NCBI GenBank assembly: GCA_021817025.1
Contig: JAKAWF010000125.1
Coordinates: 1 to 8,765, forward strand
Source: a bacterium
GTDB lineage: Bacteria > Chloroflexota > Dormibacteria > UBA8260 > Bog-877
DNA length: 8,765 bases
Direction: 5' to 3'
Shown here piece by piece: positions 1 to 7,131 of this stretch. Made by a program: the position numbers and the translations under genes. Below the pieces are notes generated by a model. It was given only the letters and a program-made list of their open reading frames with translations, made no database searches and had not been told where the DNA came from. Each line of letters starts with the position of its first letter. Position 1 is the first letter of the stretch.

Positions 1-1030
1 TGGTCTTCGCGGCGATCCGCTCGCGCTCCACCCGCAGGCGATGGTGCTTGGCCACAACCCCCGCCGGGTCGAAGAAGAGCGGACGCCCGTCGGTGAGGGC
101 ACGTTGGCGACCCTGGTCGACCATCAGCTTCACGACCACCCCGGTCAAGAGACGTGATACGCCCCAGTCGAAGCCAATCGCACGCCCGTGTCCGGCGCGA
201 GCAGCCACCGGCAGGCCACCCAGGCTCCAGGGCAGGTCCAGGCAAACCCGCTCTCCCCTCACCCGAAGGCTCGGAGTGGAGAGGGCAGCTTCCGCCAGCA
301 CTGTCGGCGGGAGGGAGAAGGTGACCCGGACCTCGGAGAAGTCCTGACGGCTCGCCGGCCGCTGGACGAGCGGCAGGCGGAGGCGTAGCTCGGCAGTATC
401 GGCCGAGCTACGCTCCAGAGTCACCTGCTGGCGATCGCAGACAGCGAGAGGGACAGTCCTGCCCACTCCTGGCGCTGGCTCGATCTCGGTGAGCCCCGCG
501 GGCAACCCTTGATGCTCTGCCAGATAGGCGGCCATCTGACGGGTGCGGTTGCGCACCTCGACTCTGGATGTCCCCTCGGGCGCCGCGTCCCAGAGCGCGT
601 CCCACTCCTCGGTGGTGCGTTTGGCGGGATCCGCCGGCCAGGCGGCGATGATCGCATCGAGTACCGCTCGGCGGTGCAGCGCCAGGCGGAGTGCTCTCCC
701 GGCCAGTTCCTCCGCCATCCGGCGGAGCCGGTCCGAGAGGTGGACGCCGGGCGCCGGGTTGGCAGTCCAGCCGAGGCGACGCATGGTCATGTAGGCGTTG
801 CTGGGAAGCGCGCGCCCATCTGAACCTGTGCCGGCTGCGATCGTGGCCAGGTTCGCCTCGGTCCAGTGCTCGTCCAGGATCCGGACAGCCATGTCCGCCA
901 CCAGGTCCATCAGCCAGCGTGACCGCTGCGCCAGTTCAGCGACCGGCAGGATCTCCCCAGTCGCTGCTTCGGCCGCCCGGTAGCCTCGGCAGGTGGCGGC
1001 GCCGACGAGCACGTCACGAGGCTTGTGCAC
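1..1030 (-). CDS. tnpB: TnpB-like RNA-guided nuclease, partial (C-terminus beyond left edge)
   Basis: One frame stays open on the minus strand from 1030 to base 1 (343 codons, no stop). TnpB proteins are RNA-guided RuvC-type nucleases that help IS605/IS607 elements persist. The identifying motif is AIGFDWGVSRLLTG near residues 285-298, a RuvC-I motif with the catalytic Asp at about residue 288. After it come a DGRPLFFDP segment and a basic stretch with KHHRLRVERERI, as in TnpB. RuvC-II, the zinc ribbon and RuvC-III would lie off the window. I chose the GTG at 1030 because an AGAGG sits 6 nt upstream (1041-1037); it overlaps tnpA by 17 nt. GTG at 1012 is an alternative. About 285 residues precede RuvC-I, against roughly 190 in the well-studied TnpB of ISDra2, and I do not recognise that N-terminus as a standard TnpB fold. 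Family call is confident; activity cannot be judged. Confidence 0.8.
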   Translation of the reverse strand, partial: MHKPRDVLVGAATCRGYRAAEAATGEILPVAELAQRSRWLMDLVADMAVRILDEHWTEANLATIAAGTGSDGRALPSNAYMTMRRLGWTANPAPGVHLSDRLRRMAEELAGRALRLALHRRAVLDAIIAAWPADPAKRTTEEWDALWDAAPEGTSRVEVRNRTRQMAAYLAEHQGLPAGLTEIEPAPGVGRTVPLAVCDRQQVTLERSSADTAELRLRLPLVQRPASRQDFSEVRVTFSLPPTVLAEAALSTPSLRVRGERVCLDLPWSLGGLPVAARAGHGRAIGFDWGVSRLLTGVVVKLMVDQGRQRALTDGRPLFFDPAGVVAKHHRLRVERERIAAKT

Positions 1031-1661
1031 GCCCCGCCTCTTCGGTCGCCTGCTCGAGCAGCCTGCGCTTGGCCTCGGCGGAGCGGATGCCGTACCTGCG
1101 CCCGGCGAAGGTGGCCACGAGCGTCATGAAGTCCTCCAGCAGCTCGGCCATGTCCCCACCCACCCCCTTCTCGTGGAGCACCTCGATCTTGACCCCGTCG
1201 CGGGCGAGGAGCCGTTCCAGCCAGGTGGTCCCGAAGCGCGCCAGGCGGTCCGCGTGGGTCACGGCCAGCACTTCGAAGCGACCCTCCTCGGCGTCTTTGA
1301 GCACCCGTTCGAGTCCCCGCCGGCTCTCCCTGAGCCCCGACCCCCTGTCCTTGTGGATGGCGACCAGACGCGTCCCGAAGCGAGCGCGCAACTCGGCCTC
1401 CTGAGCCTCGAAGGAGCTCTCCTGGCCGGTGCTGCCCGATACCCGCACATAGCCGGCCACACGACTTTCGTCCGCCGGCCCGCTCTGATCCGGGCCCCTC
1501 AGGAGGGCGTCAACGGCACTGATCGGGAAGCGCCGTTCCCTGCCGACCCACACGACTTCGATCCTGCCGGTGTCGGCCCATCGGCGCAGCGTCAGGGGGT
1601 GGATGCCCAGACGCCGTGCGGCAGCCGCGAGGCGGAGCATCTCTGGTCGGCTTGGCGCCAC
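1014..1661 (-). CDS. tnpA: IS607-family serine recombinase/transposase TnpA
   Basis: This 215-residue protein would cut and rejoin DNA through a phosphoserine link to move the element. Residues 8-55 form a MerR-like helix-turn-helix (AARRLGIHPLTLRRWADTG, then GRERRFPISAVDALL). The resolvase catalytic domain begins at residue 68 with VAGYVRVSGSTGQ, in which S75 is the expected nucleophile and R73 an active-site Arg. ADRLARFG near residues 137-144 is the second conserved Arg block of serine recombinases. An N-terminal DNA-binding domain ahead of the catalytic domain, and the length, are typical of IS607 TnpA and not of Tn3 or Hin resolvases. The GTG at 1661 has no ribosome binding site but follows a -10-like box by 6 nt, so the message may be leaderless; an in-frame ATG at 1640 is the alternative. 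It overlaps tnpB and is divergent from the hydratase gene. Confidence 0.92.
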   Translation of the reverse strand: MAPSRPEMLRLAAAARRLGIHPLTLRRWADTGRIEVVWVGRERRFPISAVDALLRGPDQSGPADESRVAGYVRVSGSTGQESSFEAQEAELRARFGTRLVAIHKDRGSGLRESRRGLERVLKDAEEGRFEVLAVTHADRLARFGTTWLERLLARDGVKIEVLHEKGVGGDMAELLEDFMTLVATFAGRRYGIRSAEAKRRLLEQATEEAGRAQAS

Positions 1662-1665
1662 GACG

Positions 1666-1693
1666 ATAGCATACCATTGTTACCCGCTGTCAG
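1666..1693 (-). promoter_or_regulatory. candidate promoter for tnpA
   Basis: Reading the minus strand, CTGACA (1693-1688) is followed 16 nt later by TGCTAT (1671-1666), with an overlapping TATGCT at 1673-1668. Transcription would begin at about 1662-1659, essentially on the GTG start codon, giving a leaderless message. The call rests on resemblance to sigma-70-type boxes only. Confidence 0.35.
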
Positions 1694-1735
1694 CCACGGT
1701 GCGCTACCCTACAGGGACGCCGGTGAGCGGTGGTT

Positions 1736-1740
1736 GGAGG
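1736..1740 (+). promoter_or_regulatory. ribosome binding site of the enoyl-CoA hydratase gene
   Basis: A perfect GGAGG sits 7 nt before the ATG at 1748. It decides the start: the in-frame GTG at 1730 lies upstream of this site and has no such sequence of its own. A TACCCT at 1705-1710 could be the -10 box, but I see no convincing -35 partner. Confidence 0.8.
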
Positions 1741-1747
1741 CCTGGTC

Positions 1748-2524
1748 ATGTCTGATGTGGTTCGGTTGGAGCGCCGCTCCGAGGTCGGTTGGATAACCAT
1801 CGACCACCCTCCCGCCAACGCCCTCAACCGCGACGTCCTGGACGGGTTGCGCGCGGCTCTGCAGGAGCTGGAGGGCGACCGCCTGGTGCGGTCCGCGGTG
1901 GTCACCGGTCAGGGCGACCGGTTCTTCGTGGCCGGCGCCGACATCGGCGAGTTCGTCAGTGACGGATCCGATCTCACGCGCCAGAAGATCGAGGACGGTC
2001 AGCGACTCACCCTCCAGATGGAGGGTTCCCGGCTGCCGCTGGTGGCCGCGGTCAACGGCTTCGCGCTGGGAGGTGGGCTCGAGCTGGCCATGGCCTGCGA
2101 TCTCAGGATCGCCAGCAGCTCGGCCCGGGTCGGCCAGCCGGAGATCCTGCTGGGGATCATTCCGGGCTGGGGCGGGACCCAGCGCCTGCCCCGGCTGATC
2201 GGGAGGGGGCGAGCCCTCGAGCTGCTCCTCGGCGGGGATCAGGTGGATGCGGCGCGGGCTCTGGAGCTGGGGCTCGTCAACCGGGTGGTGCCGCCGGAGC
2301 GGCTGGCGGCCGAGGCCCAGCTGCTGGCCGAGCGGCTCGCGTCTCAGGCGCCGCTGGCGGTGGCCGCGATCAAGCGCGCCGTCAGCGAGGGTTTGGACCG
2401 TCCCCTTCGAGAAGGGCTGGAGGCGGAGCTGGCCGCGTTCGACACGACCTTTGGCAGCGCCGACGCCGCCGAGGGCATCGCCGCCTTTCTGGCCAAGCGC
2501 AAGCCGGAGTGGTCCGGGCGCTGA
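1748..2524 (+). CDS. enoyl-CoA hydratase (crotonase family)
   Basis: This 258-residue cytosolic enzyme should add water across the trans-2,3 double bond of enoyl-CoA, the second step of beta-oxidation. The crotonase fold is complete. FFVAGADIGEF (59-69) carries the first oxyanion-hole segment, and NGFALGGGLELAMACD (103-118) the second. The two catalytic glutamates are present at E112 (GGGLELAM) and E132 (GQPEILLG), with the same 20-residue spacing as E144/E164 of rat crotonase. That favours true hydratase activity over relatives that keep only one Glu. IIPGWGGTQRLPRLIG follows, as in the family. Length is normal and the start is set by a strong GGAGG. It is the first plus-strand gene, 33 nt ahead of the small membrane gene, and fits the downstream electron-transfer and methylmalonyl-CoA genes. 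The exact acyl chain length cannot be read from the sequence. Confidence 0.92.
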   Translation: MSDVVRLERRSEVGWITIDHPPANALNRDVLDGLRAALQELEGDRLVRSAVVTGQGDRFFVAGADIGEFVSDGSDLTRQKIEDGQRLTLQMEGSRLPLVAAVNGFALGGGLELAMACDLRIASSSARVGQPEILLGIIPGWGGTQRLPRLIGRGRALELLLGGDQVDAARALELGLVNRVVPPERLAAEAQLLAERLASQAPLAVAAIKRAVSEGLDRPLREGLEAELAAFDTTFGSADAAEGIAAFLAKRKPEWSGR

Positions 2525-2550
2525 CCTGGCGAGCCGGCAGCCACTACCAT
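2521..2550 (+). promoter_or_regulatory. candidate leaderless promoter for the small membrane gene and etfD
   Basis: CTGACC (2521-2526, overlapping the hydratase stop codon) and TACCAT (2545-2550) are 18 nt apart. The start GTG at 2558 lies 7 nt after the second box and has no ribosome binding site. This is the arrangement expected of a leaderless promoter, but the boxes are only moderate matches. Confidence 0.35.
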
Positions 2551-2557
2551 CACCGGC

Positions 2558-2746
2558 GTGACAGGCAGCGCGGCTGAGGGCAGCGCCCCGGACCGGGGCG
2601 ACCCCAACCGGACGGTGGGGGGGGCCCGCCAGCGCCTGGGTCCATTCTGGATCGACGAGCCCCGGTGGTTCTGGGTCGTGGAGGGCGTGACCCTGCTGTT
2701 GGCGATCGCGCTGTTCGCTCTCGCGATCGGCTTCGACCACCCGTGA
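2558..2746 (+). CDS. small single-pass membrane protein encoded ahead of the EtfD-like oxidoreductase
   Basis: I do not recognise a family for this 62-residue protein. It has a polar, Gly/Pro/Arg-rich N-terminus (1-28), an aromatic patch PFWIDEPRWFW (29-39), then one hydrophobic helix at about residues 38-59 and almost no tail, which suggests a C-terminally anchored membrane protein. Codon third positions are mostly G or C across the frame, as in the neighbouring genes, which supports real coding. The GTG start has no ribosome binding site. Its TGA stop overlaps the GTG start of the oxidoreductase (GTGA, 2743-2746), so the two are probably translationally coupled. An inference is that it is an accessory or assembly partner of the membrane oxidoreductase. 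Confidence 0.65.
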   Translation: MTGSAAEGSAPDRGDPNRTVGGARQRLGPFWIDEPRWFWVVEGVTLLLAIALFALAIGFDHP

Positions 2747-4788
2747 TCTGGCTCAACAGCGTCGCCCTGGTGCTACTGGCGGGGGTCACCGCCGGCCTCT
2801 TCTGGCACCGGATCGGACCCCTCTTGAAGTCGCTGCGGCGGGCGCAGCCGGCGCCCAGGAGCGACCGTCAGGGAGCTCGCTGGAGGGGGGTGCTGGTGCT
2901 GGTTCTGGGTCAGAAGCGGTTGTTGCGCTGGCCCTTCTCCGGGGTCGCCCACTTCCTGATCTTCTGGGGCTTCGTGATCCTCAACATCGAGATCCTGCAG
3001 GCAGTCCTGGAGGCGCTGGTGCCGCCTCTGAACCTGGAGGAACAGTACTGGTGGGGCCCGATCGCCTTCCTGCAGGACCTGCTGGCGGCGGCGGTCCTGA
3101 CCGGCCTGGTGATGGCGGCGCTCAACCGCTACTGGCTGCGGCCCAAGCGCTTTCGAGGCAGCCACCAGCGGGATGCCACCATCATCCTGCTCCTGATCGC
3201 GCTGGTGATACTGACCCAGCTCGGGATCTACGGGACTCAGATCGCCGCCCACGCCGACCAGGTGGTCAACCTGCGCCCCGTCTCGGACGCGGTGGCGGGG
3301 CTCTTCCGGGGCTTCCATGGGGAGGCGATCTGGGCCTGGCACGAGCTCTTCCTATGGGCCCACCTGCTGCTGGTGGCGGGGTTCCTCGTCTATCTGGGCC
3401 GCAGCAAGCACCTGCACATCCTGACCGTGGTGCCCAACGTCTTCTTTCGCGAGCTGGAGCCGGCCGGGCGGCACCTGCCCCTGCTCGACATCGAGGCCGC
3501 GGACCATTTCGGGATCTCCAAGGTTGAGCATCTGAGCTGGAAGCAGGAGCTGGACCTGGCCACCTGCACCGAGTGCGGCCGCTGCCAGGTGCACTGCCCC
3601 GCCTTCAACACCGGCAAGCCCCTCTCTCCCAAGCTCTTCATCACCGACGTGCGCGACGGCTGGTACGCCAACGCCCGTGGGGAGGCCCCTCCGCCCAGCT
3701 ATTGGTCGCGGGGGGAGCCGCCGGGCCGGGAGGCCCCCACCGACGGCACCCTGGTCGACTGGAGCGTGCTGGAGGAGACCCTCTGGGCCTGCACGACCTG
3801 CGGGGCCTGTGTGGAGCAGTGCCCGGTCATGATCGAGCACGTGCCCACCATCGTGGAGATGCGCCGGGCGCTGGTGCTGGAGGAGTCGCGGATGCCCAAG
3901 GAGGCTCAGCGCGCCCTGGAGTCGGTGGAGCAGCGAGGGAACCCGTTCGCCCTGGCTCAGGACTCCCGGATGCGCTGGGCCGAGGGGCTGGAGGTGCCGC
4001 TGCTGGCCGACCATCCGGACGCCGAGTACCTGTACTGGGTGGGCTGTGCCACCGCCTTCGACGAGTCCAACTGGCCCACCGCCCGGGCCACGGTGGCGAT
4101 CCTCAAAGCCGCCCAGGTCAGCTTCGCCGTCCTGGGCCAGGAGGAGACCTGCAACGGCGACCCGGCGCGGCGGCTCGGCAACGAGTACCTCTTCCAGACC
4201 AAGGCCAACGAGGTGGTGGCGAAGTTGCGGAGCCGGGGGGTGCGCAAGATCATCGCCAGCTGCCCCCACTGCCTCAACACCTTCGCTCGGGAGTACCCGG
4301 ACCTCGGCGGTCACTACCAGGTGATCCACCACAGCCAGCTCCTCGACCGGCTGCTCGAGGAGGGCCGGATAACGCTCAAGCAGGGGGTTGGGGAGGGCAC
4401 GCTCACCTACCACGACCCCTGCTACCTGGGCCGCTGGAACCAGGAGTACGAGGCCCCCCGCCGGCTGCTCCAGGCGATCCCCGGGGTCCAGCTGGTGGAG
4501 ATGAAGCGCAGCCGCAGCGAGGCCATGTGCTGCGGGGCGGGCGGCGGCCGTCTCTTCATGGAGGAGACCAAGGGCCAGCGCATCAACCGGGTTCGGGTCC
4601 GTCAGGCCCGGGAGACCGGGGCCGCCCGGGCGGCGGTCGCCTGTCCCTTCTGCGCCACCATGTTCCAGGAGGGAATCAGCTCCCAGGAGCTCCAGGGCGA
4701 GCTCGGCAGCGCCGACATCGCGGTGCTGGTGGCGCAGTCGATGGGACTGGACTTCGAGCCCGTCGCGGTTGCTCCGGTCAACGCTTAG
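2743..4788 (+). CDS. etfD: EtfD/FadF-type membrane iron-sulfur oxidoreductase (probable ETF:quinone oxidoreductase)
   Basis: This 681-residue protein has the build of the Fe-S reductases Rv0338c (EtfD) of mycobacteria and FadF of Bacillus, which link electron-transfer flavoprotein and beta-oxidation to the quinone pool. The N-terminal NarI-like membrane part has five predicted helices, near 2-21, 67-90, 105-130, 145-166 and 200-222, with His residues suited to heme. Two 4Fe-4S motifs follow: C275/C278/C281/C285 ([12 protein letters not shown]) and C350/C353/C356/C360 ([12 protein letters not shown]). Two heterodisulfide-reductase-like CCG domains complete it. The first has C435, C470 and C507/C510 with CNGD where CC is usual; the second has C560, C596-C597 and C634/C637. 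The start is GTG at 2743, overlapping the upstream stop. A longer frame from ATG 2665 would read through the small membrane gene out of frame, and its first 26 residues look non-coding. Not GlpC or HdrD alone, because both lack this membrane part. Confidence 0.88.
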   Translation: MIWLNSVALVLLAGVTAGLFWHRIGPLLKSLRRAQPAPRSDRQGARWRGVLVLVLGQKRLLRWPFSGVAHFLIFWGFVILNIEILQAVLEALVPPLNLEEQYWWGPIAFLQDLLAAAVLTGLVMAALNRYWLRPKRFRGSHQRDATIILLLIALVILTQLGIYGTQIAAHADQVVNLRPVSDAVAGLFRGFHGEAIWAWHELFLWAHLLLVAGFLVYLGRSKHLHILTVVPNVFFRELEPAGRHLPLLDIEAADHFGISKVEHLSWKQELDLATCTECGRCQVHCPAFNTGKPLSPKLFITDVRDGWYANARGEAPPPSYWSRGEPPGREAPTDGTLVDWSVLEETLWACTTCGACVEQCPVMIEHVPTIVEMRRALVLEESRMPKEAQRALESVEQRGNPFALAQDSRMRWAEGLEVPLLADHPDAEYLYWVGCATAFDESNWPTARATVAILKAAQVSFAVLGQEETCNGDPARRLGNEYLFQTKANEVVAKLRSRGVRKIIASCPHCLNTFAREYPDLGGHYQVIHHSQLLDRLLEEGRITLKQGVGEGTLTYHDPCYLGRWNQEYEAPRRLLQAIPGVQLVEMKRSRSEAMCCGAGGGRLFMEETKGQRINRVRVRQARETGAARAAVACPFCATMFQEGISSQELQGELGSADIAVLVAQSMGLDFEPVAVAPVNA

Positions 4789-4798
4789 GCCAGCGCCG

Positions 4799-4814
4799 CG
4801 GGAGCCGGCTCCCG
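4799..4814. promoter_or_regulatory. 16-bp perfect palindrome upstream of the epimerase gene
   Basis: CGGGAGCCGGCTCCCG is self-complementary over all 16 bases and begins 10 nt after the oxidoreductase stop codon. It falls where the -35 region and spacer of the epimerase promoter would be. It could be an operator for a dimeric regulator. As a hairpin (5-6 bp stem) it could also be a weak terminator for the upstream message, though there is no T-run. Confidence 0.35.
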
Positions 4815-4820
4815 GGCCGT

Positions 4821-4826
4821 CATAAT
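4821..4826 (+). promoter_or_regulatory. candidate -10 box for a leaderless epimerase-mutase message
   Basis: CATAAT matches the -10 consensus at five of six positions and stands out in very GC-rich surroundings. It ends 7 nt before the GTG start at 4834, which has no ribosome binding site. No clear -35 box is visible; the expected place is taken by a palindrome. Confidence 0.4.
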
Positions 4827-4833
4827 CCCTACC

Positions 4834-5258
4834 GTGGTCACTGCGGAGCGGCCCTTGCGGATCGACCATGTGGGGATCGCGGTGGCCGACCTGGCCACCG
4901 CCGTGGCGGACTTCGAACGGCGCCTCGGGGTCAAGTCCGAGCCGCCGGAACGAGTCCCCTCGGACGGGGTCGAGGCGGTCTTCTTCGAGCTCGGCTCGAG
5001 TTCGGTGGAGCTGCTGGGAAGCACCCGCCCCGACTCCACCGTGGCGCGCTTCCTGGAGCGCCGGGGCGAGGGCCTCCACCACCTCGCCTACCAGGTCTCC
5101 GACATCGAGGCGGAGCTCGCGCGGTGGCTGGCCCTGGGGGCGGAGCTGATCGACCAGCGGCCGCGGCCGGGGTCCCGGGGACGCCTGGTGGCCTTCATCC
5201 ATCCCAAGTCGGCTCGGGGCGTGCTGACCGAGCTCTGCCAGGTCGAACCGAGCGCGCC

Positions 5259-5262
<4 letters not shown>
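4834..5262 (+). CDS. mce: methylmalonyl-CoA epimerase
   Basis: This 142-residue VOC (glyoxalase-fold) metalloenzyme should interconvert the 2S and 2R forms of methylmalonyl-CoA, supplying the form the mutase uses. Two VOC modules are visible: [20 protein letters not shown] (11-30) to [15 protein letters not shown] (49-63), and [18 protein letters not shown] (79-96) to [14 protein letters not shown] (123-136). Expected metal-site residues are H12, the His of LHH (82/83) and E133. [14 protein letters not shown] and PRPGSRG are typical of epimerases rather than lactoylglutathione lyases. Length is normal. Its TGA overlaps the mutase GTG start, so the two are coupled, and the partner gene strongly supports the assignment. 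The start is GTG 4834 with a -10-like box just ahead; it may be transcribed separately from the oxidoreductase 45 nt upstream. Confidence 0.93.
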
Positions 5263-6848
<1,586 letters not shown>

Positions 6849-6877
6849 AAACGCGCGGATGCCCCACCCGCAGCCCA

Positions 6878-6896
6878 GGGATCCGGCAGGGATCCC
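6878..6896 (+). terminator. possible terminator hairpin after the mutase gene
   Basis: GGGATCC (6878-6884) can pair with GGATCCC (6890-6896) over 7 bp with a 5-nt loop GGCAG, starting 29 nt after the mutase stop. There is no T-run, so an intrinsic terminator is uncertain. It may serve as an mRNA end-protecting hairpin. Apart from this hairpin I see no gene in 6849-7004. Confidence 0.3.
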
Positions 6897-7042
6897 CAGG
6901 GGCGGCTGCTCAGCTGCAGAGGCGGAACCGGTCGACGTGGGCGGCGCTGGTGATGGAGTCGAGGCCTTCGCCCGCCGGCGCTCGCCGGGGGCGGGGGCGA
7001 TGGCCCGGTGCGGTCGCCCCTCGAGCCGGCGAATTCAGCGGG

Positions 7043-7062
7043 GGTTCACGGCACCGTGAACC
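7043..7062. repeat. 20-bp inverted repeat in repeat unit 1
   Basis: GGTTCACGG and CCGTGAACC are perfect reverse complements separated by CA. As RNA this folds to at least an 8-bp stem with a GCAC loop on either strand. Lying between convergent genes, it could end transcripts from both sides or be a protein-binding site. Confidence 0.7.
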
Positions 7063-7111
7063 GGGGAGGGGGGCCGGCGCGGTCGCCCCTCGAGCCGGCG
7101 AATTCAGCGGG

Positions 7112-7131
7112 GGTTCACGGCACCGTGAACC
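7112..7131. repeat. 20-bp inverted repeat in repeat unit 2, containing the GAF-EAL stop codon
   Basis: This is identical to the inverted repeat of unit 1, 69 bp away. The minus-strand TGA stop of the GAF-EAL gene (7117-7115) lies in its left arm, so the stop codon itself is inside the stem. Confidence 0.7.

Larger units (their letters stand above)
1..1680 (-). mobile_element. IS607-family insertion element, 5' part only
   Basis: An IS607-type serine recombinase gene is followed on the same strand by an overlapping tnpB-like gene, which is the standard gene order of IS607 elements. Only the tnpA side lies in the window; the rest of tnpB, the 3' end of the element and any guide (omega) RNA locus lie beyond the left edge. 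IS607 elements are known to lack terminal inverted repeats and to make no target duplication, so the boundary next to the hydratase gene cannot be fixed. I place it loosely between the tnpA start (1661) and the hydratase ribosome binding site (1736). Confidence 0.8.

Noticed and set aside
691..1796. Plus-strand frames of 237 and 267 codons opposite the insertion element
   Set aside because: They are antisense to tnpA and tnpB, whose motifs are clear, and have shadow-like composition.
2665..2742. Longer N-terminus for the oxidoreductase from ATG 2665
   Set aside because: Those 26 residues are an out-of-frame reading of the small membrane gene; the GTG at 2743 begins directly before the first membrane helix and overlaps the upstream stop.
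3573..5258. A very long plus-strand frame continuous with the mutase, giving an apparent 1091-residue fusion
   Set aside because: The part before 5259 overlaps the oxidoreductase and epimerase in another frame and is repetitive Gly/Arg/Pro sequence; the mutase starts at the GTG overlapping the epimerase stop.
6910..7020. A minus-strand open stretch ending in a protein-like tail (GLDSITSAAHVDRFRLC then stop)
   Set aside because: It looks somewhat like a gene end but its upstream part is only repeat sequence, with no start or domain that I can support. It may be a remnant.
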